A DNA stretch of 64,000 bases from an uncultured Pelagibacteraceae bacterium (GTDB lineage: Bacteria; Pseudomonadota; Alphaproteobacteria; Pelagibacterales; Pelagibacteraceae), in contig CACPPK010000001.1 of NCBI GenBank assembly GCA_902635845.1, positions 62,001-126,000 on the forward strand, in the 5' to 3' direction. The notes under the pieces are model-generated. The model had not been told where the DNA came from, did not search any database, and worked only from the letters and a program-made list of their open reading frames with translations. How positions within the stretch are numbered: position 1 is the first letter of the stretch; the number at the start of each line of letters is the position of its first letter. Below, piece after piece: positions 52,051 through 63,586 of the stretch. The translations under genes and the position numbers were made by a program.

Positions 52051-52100
52051 TATTGGCTGAAAAATTATTTATATTTAATAAAATTATTATTCAGCCAATA
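52051..52100. repeat. Inverted repeat downstream of csp
   Basis: Arms of 11 bp (52051-52061 and 52090-52100) read TATTGGCTGAA and its exact complement, separated by 28 bp of A/T. No T-run follows on the plus strand. The long loop argues against a simple terminator; it could be a protein-binding dyad or a weak terminator for the csp mRNA. Confidence 0.5.
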
Positions 52101-52176
52101 CCTTTATAATAACAACCTTTAAACACAATTATTAATTATAGATTTAAATTTAAAAATTAATAAATTAATCAAAATT

Positions 52177-52923
52177 ATGATTGGAATTTTAGGTGGAATG
52201 GGAACTCAAGCTGGTCTCGATTTTTGCAACAAACTTGCTGTTCTTAATAGAGGAAAAATTGATCAAGAGTATCCATTATTTTTACTTTATAATAAATCAA
52301 ATATTCCTGGCAGACCTGAATCTATAGGATCCCAAACTAAAAATCTTTCAAACAAATCTACAAATAAAACAAGTAGGGAAAAATATAACAAAGTTTTAAA
52401 GAGTTTGCTTAAAGGTTGTAAGCTTCTGGAAAAGAATAAATGTAAATTTATAGTAATACCTTGTAATACGGCTCACTATTGGTTCGATGATTTGCAAAAT
52501 AAAATAAATATTCCAATAATCAACATGCCAAAAGAAGTTTTTAAATTTACAAAAAAAAAATGTAAGAAAAATTCCAAAGTTGGTTTGTTGGCAACTGAAG
52601 GTACACTTAAAACAGGGGTTTATAAAAAATTTTTTGAAAAGGATTATCAACTAATTGTACCATCTAAAAAAATACAAAAAATGGCAGTTAATAAATCTAT
52701 TAAATTAGTTAAAATGGGCAATGTTAAAGCTGCGGCAAAATCAATTAAACCTGCAATTGATTCATTAATTAAAATGAAATGTAAAAAAATTATTTTAGGT
52801 TGTACAGAACTACCTATTGCAATTTTTGCATTTAAATCGTTTAAAAATATAAAATCCTCAAAAGTTTTTTTAGATCCTAACTTAATTTTAGCTCATTCAG
52901 CTATGGTTAAGCATAAAAATTAG
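52177..52923 (+). CDS. Aspartate/glutamate racemase family protein
   Basis: A 248-aa racemase: N-terminal GILGGMGTQAG, the first catalytic cysteine in IPCNTAHYW, the GLLATEGTLKTGVY stretch, and the second in ILGCTELP. It interconverts L- and D-aspartate or related amino acids without cofactor. It lies in a plus-strand pair with an unknown gene 3 bp downstream. The role of D-amino acids here is unknown. Confidence 0.87.
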   Translation: MIGILGGMGTQAGLDFCNKLAVLNRGKIDQEYPLFLLYNKSNIPGRPESIGSQTKNLSNKSTNKTSREKYNKVLKSLLKGCKLLEKNKCKFIVIPCNTAHYWFDDLQNKINIPIINMPKEVFKFTKKKCKKNSKVGLLATEGTLKTGVYKKFFEKDYQLIVPSKKIQKMAVNKSIKLVKMGNVKAAAKSIKPAIDSLIKMKCKKIILGCTELPIAIFAFKSFKNIKSSKVFLDPNLILAHSAMVKHKN

Positions 52924-52926
52924 TTT

Positions 52927-53367
52927 ATGTCTAACAAGTCTGAAAAGCCATATGTGTTAAGAGCTGCTGAATTTGTTTATTCAAATATAATTGAAATTAA
53001 AAAACAAAATCCTGAGATCAACAATATTCAGGCATTTGAAATTTTTATGAATACAAAAGAATATGTTATTTTAAGTTCTGGGGAATTTCATGATAAATGG
53101 TTTTCGGAACTTAGAAATAATAAATTTATTGATAAAATAACTAAAAAAAAAATTAATGAAGAAACTTTAAGACTTTTAGAGCTTCAAAAAGATTCAATGG
53201 TAAAGTTTTTGATGAAAATACCCAAGCTTTATTATACTAAAAGTCATTTTCCATTAGAAATTTCTCAGAGAGCTTTTAATCATTTATGGAGAGTTTGTGA
53301 AAGCTACGAAATGTGGTGTAAAGAAACTGATCAAGAAAATCTGATATATTTAAATATTATTGAGTAA
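52927..53367 (+). CDS. Hypothetical protein, 146 aa
   Basis: A 146-aa helical cytosolic protein without signal peptide. It contains SSGEFHDKWFSELRNNK and MWCKETD, with no motif I recognise. It follows the racemase by 3 bp and its end overlaps the convergent gene by 11 bp. Function unknown. Confidence 0.55.
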   Translation: MSNKSEKPYVLRAAEFVYSNIIEIKKQNPEINNIQAFEIFMNTKEYVILSSGEFHDKWFSELRNNKFIDKITKKKINEETLRLLELQKDSMVKFLMKIPKLYYTKSHFPLEISQRAFNHLWRVCESYEMWCKETDQENLIYLNIIE

Positions 53368-53743
53368 CATTATTTAAATTTAGTAATGATCTAGTAACCT
53401 CTATTCGCTTTTTAAGCAATTTTTGTAAATTTTGATTATCTAGTTTTTGTCTAGTCATTTTAATTCTTGTTTCGACTAATTGTCTTAAATCTTCATCAAA
53501 TGAATTTTTTTTTATTTTTATATCTGTTTCTTCGATTAAAGTTTCTTTAATTAAAGTTAAAGAATTCTTTCCAGTTTCTTGTTCTATACGTTGATTAACT
53601 ATAAATTGTGCACTAGCTTTATAGACATTTCCTGAAGTTAAGACTGTTACACCTGGGCCAACAAATGAAAGAATAGGTACAAATCCTGTCAGAAAGAAAA
53701 AAGACAGTATAATTGTTAAAATTCTAAATAATCTAAAATTCAT
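53357..53743 (-). CDS. Small secreted or membrane-anchored hypothetical protein, 128 aa
   Basis: A 128-aa protein with an N-terminal hydrophobic segment (about residues 8-30) that could be a signal peptide or anchor, followed by a short glycine/valine region (GPGVTVLTSGNVYKAS) and a charged helical C-terminus. No family recognised. It overlaps the convergent upstream gene by 11 bp. Confidence 0.55.
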   Translation of the reverse strand: MNFRLFRILTIILSFFFLTGFVPILSFVGPGVTVLTSGNVYKASAQFIVNQRIEQETGKNSLTLIKETLIEETDIKIKKNSFDEDLRQLVETRIKMTRQKLDNQNLQKLLKKRIEVTRSLLNLNNVTQ

Positions 53744-53843
53744 AGTTGAACATTAAGTGATTTGGTATTTCGTTTCTACATATAATTTGTTCATTATAGG
53801 TACTGATTTGTTTGATTTTATTTAATTTATTTGTTTATTAAAC

Positions 53844-54695
53844 ATGATGATTAAAATATTCCCTTTCATATTTATACTTCTATGGTCCTCTGCTTTCATA
53901 ACAACCAAACCTATTATAGACAACAGTGATCCATTTGCTGCTCTAGCTTTTAGATTTGCTTTAGTTGCTTTAGGTTTTTTTTTATTTTCTATTTATTCAA
54001 AACAAAAAATTTTAGTTAGTAAAAGAAACTTTTTTGAATCTTTTTTTAGTGGTGTATTATTTCATGGTTTTTATCTTGGTGGCGTCTTTTACTCAATTTC
54101 AATAGGCATGCCTACAGCAATAGCAGCATTAATTGTAACCCTACAACCAGTTCTTACAAATGCATTGAGCGGCCCAATCTTAAACGAAAAAGTATCAGCA
54201 AAACAATGGATTGGTGTTTTATTAGGATTTGCTGGTGCAGGACTTGTATTGGGTTTTGATATTGGTTCAAAAATACCGGCAGCAGGATTGATCGCAACAA
54301 TAATTGCTTTATTAGCAATTACATTTTCAACTTTATGGCAAAAAAAATTAAGTAACAACTTACCATTGTCTGTAAGTAATATGAATCAAGCTCTTGGTGG
54401 GTGTTTATTTCATTTATTAATAATTATTTTGTTTGTTGATCCATATATTAAATTCTCACAAACTTTTATTATTGCAATGAGCCATCAAATATTTTTAGTA
54501 TCATTTGGTGCATTTACAATATTAATGTTTTTAATAAAAAATAATTCAGCTAGCAAAACTGTTTCTATATTTTTTTTAATTCCAGCAACATCTGCTTTTA
54601 TGGCATGGCTTTTCTTAAATGAAAGTTTAACTAGCTTAGATTTAATTGGATTTCTAATTACTTCTATAGGTGTTTATATTGCAACAAGAGATTGA
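53844..54695 (+). CDS. EamA/DMT-family transporter
   Basis: A 283-aa membrane protein with two EamA repeats: FAALAFRFALVALG in the first and LGFAGAGLVLGF and ATSAFMAWLFLNE in the second half. About ten helices. A different paralogue from the one at 9903. Possible exporter of an amino acid or metabolite. It stands alone between unknown genes and the convergent sarcosine oxidase operon. Confidence 0.87.
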   Translation: MMIKIFPFIFILLWSSAFITTKPIIDNSDPFAALAFRFALVALGFFLFSIYSKQKILVSKRNFFESFFSGVLFHGFYLGGVFYSISIGMPTAIAALIVTLQPVLTNALSGPILNEKVSAKQWIGVLLGFAGAGLVLGFDIGSKIPAAGLIATIIALLAITFSTLWQKKLSNNLPLSVSNMNQALGGCLFHLLIIILFVDPYIKFSQTFIIAMSHQIFLVSFGAFTILMFLIKNNSASKTVSIFFLIPATSAFMAWLFLNESLTSLDLIGFLITSIGVYIATRD

Positions 54696-54705
54696 AAACT
54701 TAAGT

Positions 54706-55293
54706 TTAAACAGTTTCAAAACCAAACTCTAGAGATGCATCTGTTATAGAGTGATATAAAGACTCTCCAAAGCTTCTTAGCGCAAATATTCTTACTTTAT
54801 TTGGATCATCACTCAACTTATCTACAGTAAAGGCTATTCCATTATAAGTTGAGTTAATTGAATTATTCATATCTAATTTATTAAAATTAAAAGGACATCC
54901 TTTTTTCAAAACTTCTATCGAATCATTTCCTTCAATTTCTATAATAGCTCTAGAATGAGATAAATCTGTTACAGCAAAGTCTGTATCTTTAAATTTATCT
55001 ACTATATTTTTTATTAAATCTTTTTTTGTTGAAACTAAAAGCCAGTTTTTTGGTCCATTCCACATAATCCTTGTAGTTTCATTAAACACTACAATTAAAG
55101 GTTCATTTTTTAATTTTAAGCCATCAATATCAATACCCTCAAATGAAATTGAAGAATTTTTGTACTGAACTATTTGAACAATTAATAAATTTTTAATTTC
55201 TGATATTTTAAGTATTTCATTTTCATTTTTACCTTTATAATCTCCGAATTGACCTTTTGTATGAACATTTGATAAAGCTGAAACTAATGTCAT
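54706..55293 (-). CDS. soxG: Sarcosine oxidase gamma subunit
   Basis: A 195-aa protein with the SoxG layout: N-terminal region, [12 protein letters not shown] and [26 protein letters not shown] in the centre, and a C-terminal [11 protein letters not shown]. It is the fourth subunit of heterotetrameric sarcosine oxidase. It overlaps soxA by 4 bp. Together the subunits oxidise sarcosine to glycine with methylene-THF and H2O2. Confidence 0.88.
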   Translation of the reverse strand: MTLVSALSNVHTKGQFGDYKGKNENEILKISEIKNLLIVQIVQYKNSSISFEGIDIDGLKLKNEPLIVVFNETTRIMWNGPKNWLLVSTKKDLIKNIVDKFKDTDFAVTDLSHSRAIIEIEGNDSIEVLKKGCPFNFNKLDMNNSINSTYNGIAFTVDKLSDDPNKVRIFALRSFGESLYHSITDASLEFGFETV

Positions 55294-58286
55294 GATCTAA
55301 CTCTTTCACCTTTAGGGTCTACATAATGTGATGAAACTATCTCAACTGGTATTACTTTATTTTTAAGTGGCGACATCGCAAAAAGCTTTTGACCGATCAT
55401 ATTTTTTCCATCTTTCAAAATTGCCAAAGAAAAAGGATTGTCATATTCAACACTCCAACAAGATGCCGAGATATGACCTAATTTTGGATTTGGTAACGGT
55501 GCTTTATCATCTTTAACTAAGTGAGAACCTTCTGGGATACTTGTTTGTTTATCTAATGGAACTACGCCCACTATTCTTTGTCTATTTTCTTCGATAAATG
55601 CAGATCGTTGTAGTGATCTTTTTCCAATAAAATCTTTCTTTTTACTAACAAGACCTTCTAAAGCGTTATCATATGGAATTGTTCTGCCATCAAGTTCCGA
55701 TCCAGCAACATGTCCCATTTCAATTCTAAGAGTTGATAATGCTTCAGTTCCATATGGTTGAATATTAAATTCTTCACCAACCTCAATTATTTTTTCCCAC
55801 ATAAAATTTCCATAATCAGACTCAACATTTACCTCATAAGCAAGCTCGCCTGAAAAAGAAATTCTATATATTCTTGCTTTAACACCAAATAAATCTCCCT
55901 CCATATAGCCCATGAATGGTAAGCCTTCATTTGATACATTAGAGTTTGGAAATAATTTTTGTAATAAATCTCGAGATTTAGGTCCAGCGATGGCTGCTCC
56001 AGCCCACTGTTCTGTAGTTGAAACTACATTCACATTTAATTCAGGCCAAACGAGTTGCAAATAATATTCTAAATGCGAAAGAACATTTGCTGCTTGAGCT
56101 GTTGTCGTCGTCATATGATAATGATTTTCAGAAATTCTTGTAGTTGTTCCGTCATCCATTACAATTCCATCTTCTCTTAACATTACACCGTATCTTGCTT
56201 TACCAACTGGCAGCTTCAACCATGCATTTGTATAGACTCTATTTAATAACTCCGCTGCATCTGGTCCTTTAATATCTATTTTACCTAATGTAGTTACATC
56301 ACAAACACCTACATTTGTTCTTACATTTTTTGCTTCTCTTTTTGATCCCTCAAATAAATTTTCATTTCCTCTTCTATAATACCTGGGTCTTAACCAAACA
56401 CCTGCATCAACAAAGACTGCATTATTTTTTTCATGCCATGAATGCATCGGAGATTTTCTTGTTGGTTTTGAATGTTTTCCAACCTCTCTTCCTACTATTG
56501 CTCCAATAGAAACAGGAGTATATGGAGGCCTAAAAGTCGTATGACCTACTGAAGGAACAACTTTGTTTTCAATTTCGGATACTAATTGTAATCCATTTAA
56601 ATTACTTGTTTTTCCTTGGTCTGTTGCCATTCCTAGAGTGGTATATCTTTTAACATGTTCAATTGATCGATACCCTTCTCTTAAAGCTATTTCTACATCA
56701 GATACCGCTACATCGTTTTGAAAATCTAAAAATCTTTTATAACTTTTACCTTTTGGCAATGGAACACACCAAAACTTATCATGCTGAGAAGATTTCTTTT
56801 CAACAACATTTGGAATAGCTATCTTATTATCATTTTCAGTAATTTTTTTTGATAATTCACTTCCTGCTGTAAATGATGTTTTTAAAGTTTCCTCTAGTGA
56901 AAATTCTCCATTAGCCGCACCTAAAGTAATTTCATTTTGTTTTGACTGTCCTGGGACAAATGCATCGATTTCTTCTTTAAATTTTGTTTTATTTCCTGAT
57001 TGTGAGGCTAAATGAATAGTTGGTGTCCAAAAACCTGAAACGCAAATACAATCACATTGTATATTTTCTATTTTACCAAGTTGTTTTTTGTCTTCAGAAA
57101 TACTTGCAATATCTGCCGATTTTACTTTTTTGTATCCTTGTGCTGCAACAACAACATATGAATTTTTAATATTAATTTCTAAATTTTTTGCCTCATCAAT
57201 TATTTCTGAATCAGGGTTTATTCTTGAGTCTAAAACAACTGGATCTACTCCATGTTTTTTAAATTCAATTGCTGTTTCGTATCCACTATCATTATTTGTA
57301 AATACCAATGGTTTTCTTCCAACTACAACACCATATACTTTTAAATATTCTTTGGCAGCTGAGGAAAGCATTACCCCTGGTGTATCATTATTTCCAAAAA
57401 CTATTGGTCTTTCAATTGATCCTGAGGAAATCAAAACTTCTTTTGCTCGAATGTACCATAACCTTTTGTTAGGGTGATATTTTTTAGTTGATGGTAAATG
57501 ATCACTAACTTTTTCCGACATCACAAGCATGTTATGATCATAGTATCCAAAAATTTGAGATCTATTTTTTACAACAACATTTGGCATTGTTTTAAGTTCT
57601 GCAATTATTCCTTCAGCCCAATCTTTTCCTGATTGATTGCCAATATTGACATCACTAGTTAATAAAGATCCACCAAATCTTGGTTTATCTTCAGCCAAAA
57701 TTACTTTAGCTCCATTTTTTGCTGCTGCATATGCACCAGCTAATCCCGAAGGTCCTGAGCCTGCAATTAATAAATCACAATGTTCGTATTTATGTTCATA
57801 TCTTTCTTTGTCATGTTTAGTTGAAGCTACACCTAAACCAGCTGCTTTTCTTATAAAAGGCTCATAAATTCGATACCAAAAACTTTTTGGCCACATAAAA
57901 GTTTTGTAATAAAAACCTGCTGGTAAAAAAATTCTCAAAAAATTATTGATTGCACCTATGTCAAAATTAACACTTGGCCAACAATTAACACTTTTTGCTT
58001 CTAAACCTTCAAATAGTTCCTGCTCTGTTGCTTTAATATTAGGCTCTGTTTCACCATTTCTATAAAGTTGAACAACTGCATAAGGTTCATCTACACCAGC
58101 TCCAAAAAAACCTCTGGGTCTATGATATTTAAAACTTCTTCCTACTAAATGAACTCCATTTGCTAACAAAGCTGAAGCTAATGTGTCACCCTCATAACCA
58201 AAGTAATTTTTACCATTAAATTTAAAAGATAATTTTTTATCTCTATTTATTAATCCCCCATTTTCAATTCTAAAAGCTTGTGTCAT
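55290..58286 (-). CDS. soxA: Sarcosine oxidase alpha subunit
   Basis: A 998-aa alpha subunit, as expected (about 1000). An N-terminal 2Fe-2S-like domain ([28 protein letters not shown]) is followed by a NAD(H)-binding domain ([15 protein letters not shown] near residue 175), then a large C-terminal GcvT/aminomethyltransferase domain that binds tetrahydrofolate. It overlaps soxG by 4 bp and shares one base with soxD. It is the main catalytic assembly with SoxB. Confidence 0.93.
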   Translation of the reverse strand: MTQAFRIENGGLINRDKKLSFKFNGKNYFGYEGDTLASALLANGVHLVGRSFKYHRPRGFFGAGVDEPYAVVQLYRNGETEPNIKATEQELFEGLEAKSVNCWPSVNFDIGAINNFLRIFLPAGFYYKTFMWPKSFWYRIYEPFIRKAAGLGVASTKHDKERYEHKYEHCDLLIAGSGPSGLAGAYAAAKNGAKVILAEDKPRFGGSLLTSDVNIGNQSGKDWAEGIIAELKTMPNVVVKNRSQIFGYYDHNMLVMSEKVSDHLPSTKKYHPNKRLWYIRAKEVLISSGSIERPIVFGNNDTPGVMLSSAAKEYLKVYGVVVGRKPLVFTNNDSGYETAIEFKKHGVDPVVLDSRINPDSEIIDEAKNLEINIKNSYVVVAAQGYKKVKSADIASISEDKKQLGKIENIQCDCICVSGFWTPTIHLASQSGNKTKFKEEIDAFVPGQSKQNEITLGAANGEFSLEETLKTSFTAGSELSKKITENDNKIAIPNVVEKKSSQHDKFWCVPLPKGKSYKRFLDFQNDVAVSDVEIALREGYRSIEHVKRYTTLGMATDQGKTSNLNGLQLVSEIENKVVPSVGHTTFRPPYTPVSIGAIVGREVGKHSKPTRKSPMHSWHEKNNAVFVDAGVWLRPRYYRRGNENLFEGSKREAKNVRTNVGVCDVTTLGKIDIKGPDAAELLNRVYTNAWLKLPVGKARYGVMLREDGIVMDDGTTTRISENHYHMTTTTAQAANVLSHLEYYLQLVWPELNVNVVSTTEQWAGAAIAGPKSRDLLQKLFPNSNVSNEGLPFMGYMEGDLFGVKARIYRISFSGELAYEVNVESDYGNFMWEKIIEVGEEFNIQPYGTEALSTLRIEMGHVAGSELDGRTIPYDNALEGLVSKKKDFIGKRSLQRSAFIEENRQRIVGVVPLDKQTSIPEGSHLVKDDKAPLPNPKLGHISASCWSVEYDNPFSLAILKDGKNMIGQKLFAMSPLKNKVIPVEIVSSHYVDPKGERVRS

Positions 58287-58555
58287 TAAGCAACTTCCTC
58301 ATCAGCTTTAAAAGTTCTAAATATTTCATGAGTTGCAGTATCTCTCTCAACTTTAATCCATTGCCTGCATCCAGAAATATGTTGCCAAAGCTCCAAGTGT
58401 TTTCCTCTTAAACTTTTTCGGTTATAAACAAAATCATCCCACTCTTTATCAGAAATTTCTGTATTTAATTCTGGTCTCTTAACACTTGCATCACCACCGT
58501 ATGAAAATTCATTCTGAGATCTCATTCCACAGTGTGGGCAATTTATGTAAAGCAT
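58286..58555 (-). CDS. soxD: Sarcosine oxidase delta subunit
   Basis: An 89-aa zinc subunit: N-terminal CPHCGMRSQNEF, EFSYGGDA and the CRQW zinc-binding histidine and cysteine near residue 63. Order B-D-A-G on the minus strand is the classical soxBDAG operon. It shares one base with soxA and follows soxB by one base. Confidence 0.92.
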   Translation of the reverse strand: MLYINCPHCGMRSQNEFSYGGDASVKRPELNTEISDKEWDDFVYNRKSLRGKHLELWQHISGCRQWIKVERDTATHEIFRTFKADEEVA

Positions 58556-59812
58556 TTATGATATCCAGGTTTTTGTTCCAAGTCCCTTTTCATCAATAAG
58601 GTGGCCAGTACTAAATCTATTTAAACTGTAACCAGCGTTTAATTCATGAACTCTATCTTGCGCAATAGTGTGAGCAAATGTCCAACCTGAGGCAGGTGTA
58701 GCTTTAAATCCTCCATAACACCATCCACAATTTAAATACAAACCTTCAATATGAGTTTTATCAATAATTGGTGAACCGTCCATTGACATATCCATAATAC
58801 CACCCCAAGTTCTAAGCATTTTTAATTTGCTTAAAAATGGCATCATCGCAATCCCTTCTGTCAATACATGCTGTAAGGTTGGTAGGTTTCCTCTTTGTGC
58901 ATAACTATTGTATCCATCTAAATCTCCACCCATTACCATTTCACCTTTATCTGACTGACTTACATAAAAATGTCCTGCACCAAAGGTGACTACATTATCC
59001 AACACTGGTTTAATTGGTTCAGAAACACAAGCTTGAAGTAAATGAGTTTCTATTGGTAAAGTCATGTTTAATTTTTCTGCTAAAATATTTGTGCTACCAG
59101 CAACACACAAACCAACTTTTTTTGCTTTAATATTTCCTCTTGAAGTTCTAATGCCATTTATTTTTCCTGCTGAAACATCAAATCCAATTACTTCACAATT
59201 CTGAATAATATCTACCCCCATTGAATCTGCTTGACGTGCATAACCCCATGCAACAGCATCATGTCTTGCTGTGCCTGCACTTGGTTGCATCAAACCACCA
59301 AAAATTGGAAATCTTACGTTTTCAGAAAAATCAGCCATTGGAATAATTTCTTTAACTTGCTCTCTATTTAAAAGAACAGCATCTATTCCATTTAATCTCA
59401 TAGAATTTCCTCTTCTTGCGTATGCATTCATTTGTGCATCAGAATGCGCAAGATTAATTATTCCTCTTGGAGAAAACATTACATTGTAGTTAAGATCCTG
59501 ACTCATCTTTCTCCATAAATCCATTCCAAACTCACTGAACAAACCATTTTCGTCATGCATGTAATTGGATCTAATAATTGTAGTGTTACGTCCTACATTT
59601 CCTCCACCAATCCATCCTTTCTCAATAATTGCAACTTTTGTAATGTTATGTTCTTTAGCGAGATAATATGCTGTAGCTAATCCATGGCCTCCACCACCAA
59701 TAATTACAACATCGTATTCTTCCTTAGGTGTTGGATCTTTCCAGGCTAAATCCCAATTTTCATGGTTTGAAAAAGCGTTTTTAACTAGGTTAAATATAGA
59801 ATATTTTTGCAT
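58556..59812 (-). CDS. soxB: Sarcosine oxidase beta subunit
   Basis: A 418-aa FAD-dependent DAO-family subunit with VVIIGGGGHGLATAYYLA near residue 35, IEKGWIGGGNVGRNT and a C-terminal GWCYGGFKATPASG. It oxidises sarcosine with covalent FMN/FAD and passes the iminium to SoxA. First gene of soxBDAG, divergent from fhs with 129 bp between them, so the two may be co-regulated. Confidence 0.93.
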   Translation of the reverse strand: MQKYSIFNLVKNAFSNHENWDLAWKDPTPKEEYDVVIIGGGGHGLATAYYLAKEHNITKVAIIEKGWIGGGNVGRNTTIIRSNYMHDENGLFSEFGMDLWRKMSQDLNYNVMFSPRGIINLAHSDAQMNAYARRGNSMRLNGIDAVLLNREQVKEIIPMADFSENVRFPIFGGLMQPSAGTARHDAVAWGYARQADSMGVDIIQNCEVIGFDVSAGKINGIRTSRGNIKAKKVGLCVAGSTNILAEKLNMTLPIETHLLQACVSEPIKPVLDNVVTFGAGHFYVSQSDKGEMVMGGDLDGYNSYAQRGNLPTLQHVLTEGIAMMPFLSKLKMLRTWGGIMDMSMDGSPIIDKTHIEGLYLNCGWCYGGFKATPASGWTFAHTIAQDRVHELNAGYSLNRFSTGHLIDEKGLGTKTWIS

Positions 59813-59941
59813 TTGATAATTTTATAACAAACAATTTAAATAGTGCTTATTTTTTTTATATATATTTTTTAGAAGTTTCCAAAAATAGCAAAAAAGGATA
59901 AGAAGTCACAGATAAAAAACTTTTAATTTATTTGATTATTT

Positions 59942-61624
59942 ATGGCCGAAGTAAAATCTGACATTCAAATAGCTCGAGAAGCTAAGATGCAACCAATAAA
60001 AGATATTCTTTCTAAGGTTGGTGTGCCTGATGAAAATTTTGCTTTTAGTCCAATGGGAAGACACATAGCCAAAATAAATCTGGAATATTTAAAAACTCTT
60101 AAAAAAAAAAATGGTAAATTAATTTTAGTTACAGCAATCACTCCCACTCCTGCTGGGGAGGGTAAAACAACAACTTCGGTTGGGTTGAATGATGGTTTAA
60201 ATAAAATTGGAAAAAAATCTATTGTTTGTTTAAGAGAACCAAGTCTTGGTCCATCATTTGGAATGAAGGGTGGAGCTGCTGGCGGTGGTTATGCCCAAGT
60301 AGTACCAATGGAACAAATCAATCTTCATTTTACAGGTGACTTTCATGCTATTACATCTGCACATAATTTACTATCTGCATTAATTGATAATCATATTTAT
60401 TGGGGTAACAAACTTAACATTGATGTTAGAAGAGTTGTTTGGAGAAGAGTAATGGATATGAATGATAGATCTTTAAGATCTATTATTGTTGATCTAGGAG
60501 GAGTAGCTAATGGTTACCCTAGACAAGATAGTTTTGATATTACAGTTGCGTCTGAGCTAATGGCTATTTTTTGTTTAGCAACAGACCTTAAAGATTTAGA
60601 AAATAGAATTGGTAATATTACAATTGGTTATACAAGAGATAAGCAATCAATTTATGCAAAAGATTTAAATGCACAAGGTCCAATGACCGTTTTACTAAAA
60701 GAAGCGATAAGACCCAATGTAACTCAAACTCTAGAAAACAATCCTGCAATAATTCATGGTGGTCCTTTTGCGAATATTGCTCACGGATGTAATTCGGTTA
60801 TTGCAACTAAAGCTGGACTTAAATTAGCTGACTACGTTGTAACAGAGGCGGGATTCGGAGCTGATTTGGGAGCAGAAAAATTTCTTGATATTAAATGTAG
60901 AAAATCTGATCTCAAACCAGATTGCGTTGTTATTGTAGCAACAATCAGAGCACTAAAAATGCATGGAGGAGTTGCTAAAGAAGATTTAAAAAAAGAAAAT
61001 GTATCTGCACTAAAAGAAGGGATGGTAAATTTACGTAGACATATAAATAATATTAGAAAATTTGGATTACCTGTTACTGTTGCAGTTAATCATTTTATCA
61101 CTGATACAGAAGATGAAATGAAAACTTTGTTAGATTTTTGTGAAACTCAAGGAGTAAAAGCTTCTAAATGTACTCATTGGTCAAATGGAAGCGAAGGAAC
61201 TATTGAATTAGCTAAAAATGTTACAGAAATTTGCGAGGACAAAAAAGATACATTTAAATTTTTATATGAAGATGATCTCCCACTATTCAAAAAAATAGAA
61301 AAAATTGCGCAAGAAATATATAGCGCCTCTGAAGTAGTGGCAGATACAAAAGTTAGACAACAGTTAAAAGATTTTGAAGAAAAAGGTTACGGTAAGCTAC
61401 CTGTTTGTATTGCAAAAACTCAATATAGTTTTTCAACAGATCCAAATTTAAAAGGTGCACCCACAGGTCATGTTTTGCCTGTAAGAGAAGTAAGACTTTC
61501 TTCTGGTGCTGAATTTATAGTTGTTGTGTGTGGAGAAATTATGACAATGCCAGGACTTCCAAGAGTTCCTGCGGCAGACTCAATAAAATTAAATGACAAA
61601 GGTGAAATCGAAGGTTTATTCTAA
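59942..61624 (+). CDS. fhs: Formate-tetrahydrofolate ligase
   Basis: A 560-aa Fhs. The ATP-binding motif [16 protein letters not shown] is at residues 67-82, and [18 protein letters not shown] and [13 protein letters not shown] follow. It links formate with tetrahydrofolate at the cost of ATP, or runs in reverse to make ATP from formyl-THF. Next to soxBDAG it could take the C1 units released by demethylation. No ribosome site is visible before its ATG. Its end overlaps the convergent amidotransferase by 4 bp. Confidence 0.95.
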   Translation: MAEVKSDIQIAREAKMQPIKDILSKVGVPDENFAFSPMGRHIAKINLEYLKTLKKKNGKLILVTAITPTPAGEGKTTTSVGLNDGLNKIGKKSIVCLREPSLGPSFGMKGGAAGGGYAQVVPMEQINLHFTGDFHAITSAHNLLSALIDNHIYWGNKLNIDVRRVVWRRVMDMNDRSLRSIIVDLGGVANGYPRQDSFDITVASELMAIFCLATDLKDLENRIGNITIGYTRDKQSIYAKDLNAQGPMTVLLKEAIRPNVTQTLENNPAIIHGGPFANIAHGCNSVIATKAGLKLADYVVTEAGFGADLGAEKFLDIKCRKSDLKPDCVVIVATIRALKMHGGVAKEDLKKENVSALKEGMVNLRRHINNIRKFGLPVTVAVNHFITDTEDEMKTLLDFCETQGVKASKCTHWSNGSEGTIELAKNVTEICEDKKDTFKFLYEDDLPLFKKIEKIAQEIYSASEVVADTKVRQQLKDFEEKGYGKLPVCIAKTQYSFSTDPNLKGAPTGHVLPVREVRLSSGAEFIVVVCGEIMTMPGLPRVPAADSIKLNDKGEIEGLF

Positions 61625-62403
61625 CTTAAGTAGTTTAACCAATTCTCTAATTCTCTCATTCTAGAAACTTTATCTAATTTATTATTCTCAGTTTCTATAT
61701 GTTTAATGTGATTATCTATCTCATTCTCATCTTTAAATGCACCTTTTTCTAAAAGTCTTTTTTTTCTAAAAATAATCAAATTGATCATTTTATTATAAGT
61801 AATCTCAGGGTGGTATTGAAGGCCCCATATATTACAATTACCAACATTAAAATTTATTCCTTGAACATTATTTATTGAGTTTGAGGCTAATAAAATTGAA
61901 TTTTCTGGCATTGTAACTACCTCATCAAAATTAAATGCTGGTGTATTAAATTTTTTATTTTTATTTTTATAAAGTGGATGGTTTAAACCATTCTCGTTAA
62001 TTTCTATATTTGAGGCAATCCCTCTATGAGATCCTTTTGTTGCTTTTTTTACCTCACCTCCTGCTGCAGTCACAGCTACTTGCATACCCCAACATATTGC
62101 TAGAATTTTTTTTATTTTTTTCTGACACTCTTTCATAAAATCAATTTGTCTTTTTATTTCTGGAGTATTGTTGTAGATGTTCAAGCTACTTCCTCCCCAA
62201 ATAAGACCATCGTAACTTTCAAGTGCATCAATATTTTTATCGATATTTTCATCTGAAGAAGGATTAACCACGTGGGTTTCTAATTTATCTGTAAAAAACG
62301 CTAAACTATCTTTAAGGCTTTCTGTATGTGTTTGAATTCCCGCCTCAGAAAAACTTTGATTTTCTTCTCGTAAGTTTCCTTCTACTATCAATATTTTTTT
62401 CAT
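61621..62403 (-). CDS. Class I glutamine amidotransferase-like protein
   Basis: A 260-aa GATase-1 protein with the nucleophile C104 in AICWGMQ and the catalytic histidine and glutamate in QYHPE. It resembles GuaA-type stand-alone amidotransferase domains (YfeJ-like). It would deaminate a glutamine-like substrate or act on gamma-glutamyl compounds. It shares one base with the alcohol dehydrogenase gene. Link to methylamine metabolism by position only. Confidence 0.82.
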   Translation of the reverse strand: MKKILIVEGNLREENQSFSEAGIQTHTESLKDSLAFFTDKLETHVVNPSSDENIDKNIDALESYDGLIWGGSSLNIYNNTPEIKRQIDFMKECQKKIKKILAICWGMQVAVTAAGGEVKKATKGSHRGIASNIEINENGLNHPLYKNKNKKFNTPAFNFDEVVTMPENSILLASNSINNVQGINFNVGNCNIWGLQYHPEITYNKMINLIIFRKKRLLEKGAFKDENEIDNHIKHIETENNKLDKVSRMRELENWLNYLS

Positions 62404-63560
62404 TAAAATAATTCTCCAGAAATACTTTTTATATACATTTCTTTTAGATCATTTTGACTTAATTTTTTAGGATTTCCTCCTGTTGATGGGTCTTCAAATG
62501 CCATTAAGGAAAGTTCATCTAGATCAATATTATTACAATCCATTACATCAGACAATTTATGCGGAATATTTAAATTATTTCTTAAGTCTAAAATCCAATT
62601 TAAAAAACTATCAAAATTTTTATTTAAATTAAGATAATCACAAATCGATATTATTTTATTTTCAATTGAAGGTTTATTAAATGTTAAAACATAAGGCATA
62701 AATATTGCATTAGATAAGCCATGGTGAATATTGAATTTACCATTTACAGGGTGGCTCAATGAGTGAATTGCCCCCAGTCCCTTCTGAAATGCAGTCGAGC
62801 CCATTGAAGCAGCAGAAAGTAAATCCATTCTAGCCTTAACATCTTTTCCATTTGTGAATGCTTTAATTAATGAATCTTTAATTAGTTTCATTCCTTCTAT
62901 TGCCATACCATCAGCCATTGGATGATATCCTGGTGCACAAAACGCTTCTAAATTATGTGCAAGTGCATCCATTCCAGTTGCTGCTGTTAATCTTGGAGAT
63001 AAATCTAATGTAAGTAAAGGATCTAAAATCACAATCGAAGGTAACATTTTTGGGTGAAAAATAATTTTTTTTGCACCAGTTTCTTTATTTATTATTGCAG
63101 ATGCTCTACCAGTTTCGGATCCTGTTCCTGCAGTGGTTGGAACTGCAATGATTTTTGAAATTTTAGAACTATCAGCTCTTGTCCAATAATCACTAATATC
63201 TTCAAAATCCCACAACGGTCGAGATTGATTAGACATAAATGCTATAGCTTTTCCAACATCTAAACCACTTCCGCCTCCGAAAGCTATTACGCCATCGCAG
63301 TTCGAGGTATTATAAACTTTAACGCCTTCTTCCACATTTTCTCCAATTGGATTTCCCGTAAAATTAGAAAAAGTAACTAAATTTTGAAAACTTTTTTTTA
63401 ATCTTAATATTATATTTTTTATTAAATCTAAGTTAATTAAATCTTTGTCTGTTACAAATAATGGATTTGAAATATTTAACTCTTTGCAGGCTAAGGATAA
63501 ATCTTCAATTCTATTTTCTCCTATCCACATAGTGGTTGGATAATTCCAATTGATACCCAT
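62403..63560 (-). CDS. Iron-containing alcohol dehydrogenase
   Basis: A 385-aa group III Fe-ADH: the dinucleotide motif GVIAFGGGSGLDVGKA near residues 90-105 and metal-binding residues in DALAHNLEAF, HSLSHP and HHGLSNA. These enzymes use NAD(P) and Fe2+. A similar gene in SAR11 has been proposed to oxidise methanol and other alcohols (from memory). The position next to tmm and fhs supports a C1-alcohol role. It is followed by the amidotransferase and starts 77 bp from tmm. Confidence 0.88.
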   Translation of the reverse strand: MGINWNYPTTMWIGENRIEDLSLACKELNISNPLFVTDKDLINLDLIKNIILRLKKSFQNLVTFSNFTGNPIGENVEEGVKVYNTSNCDGVIAFGGGSGLDVGKAIAFMSNQSRPLWDFEDISDYWTRADSSKISKIIAVPTTAGTGSETGRASAIINKETGAKKIIFHPKMLPSIVILDPLLTLDLSPRLTAATGMDALAHNLEAFCAPGYHPMADGMAIEGMKLIKDSLIKAFTNGKDVKARMDLLSAASMGSTAFQKGLGAIHSLSHPVNGKFNIHHGLSNAIFMPYVLTFNKPSIENKIISICDYLNLNKNFDSFLNWILDLRNNLNIPHKLSDVMDCNNIDLDELSLMAFEDPSTGGNPKKLSQNDLKEMYIKSISGELF

Positions 63561-63586
63561 AACAAAATATAATTTTATTTTTTTAA

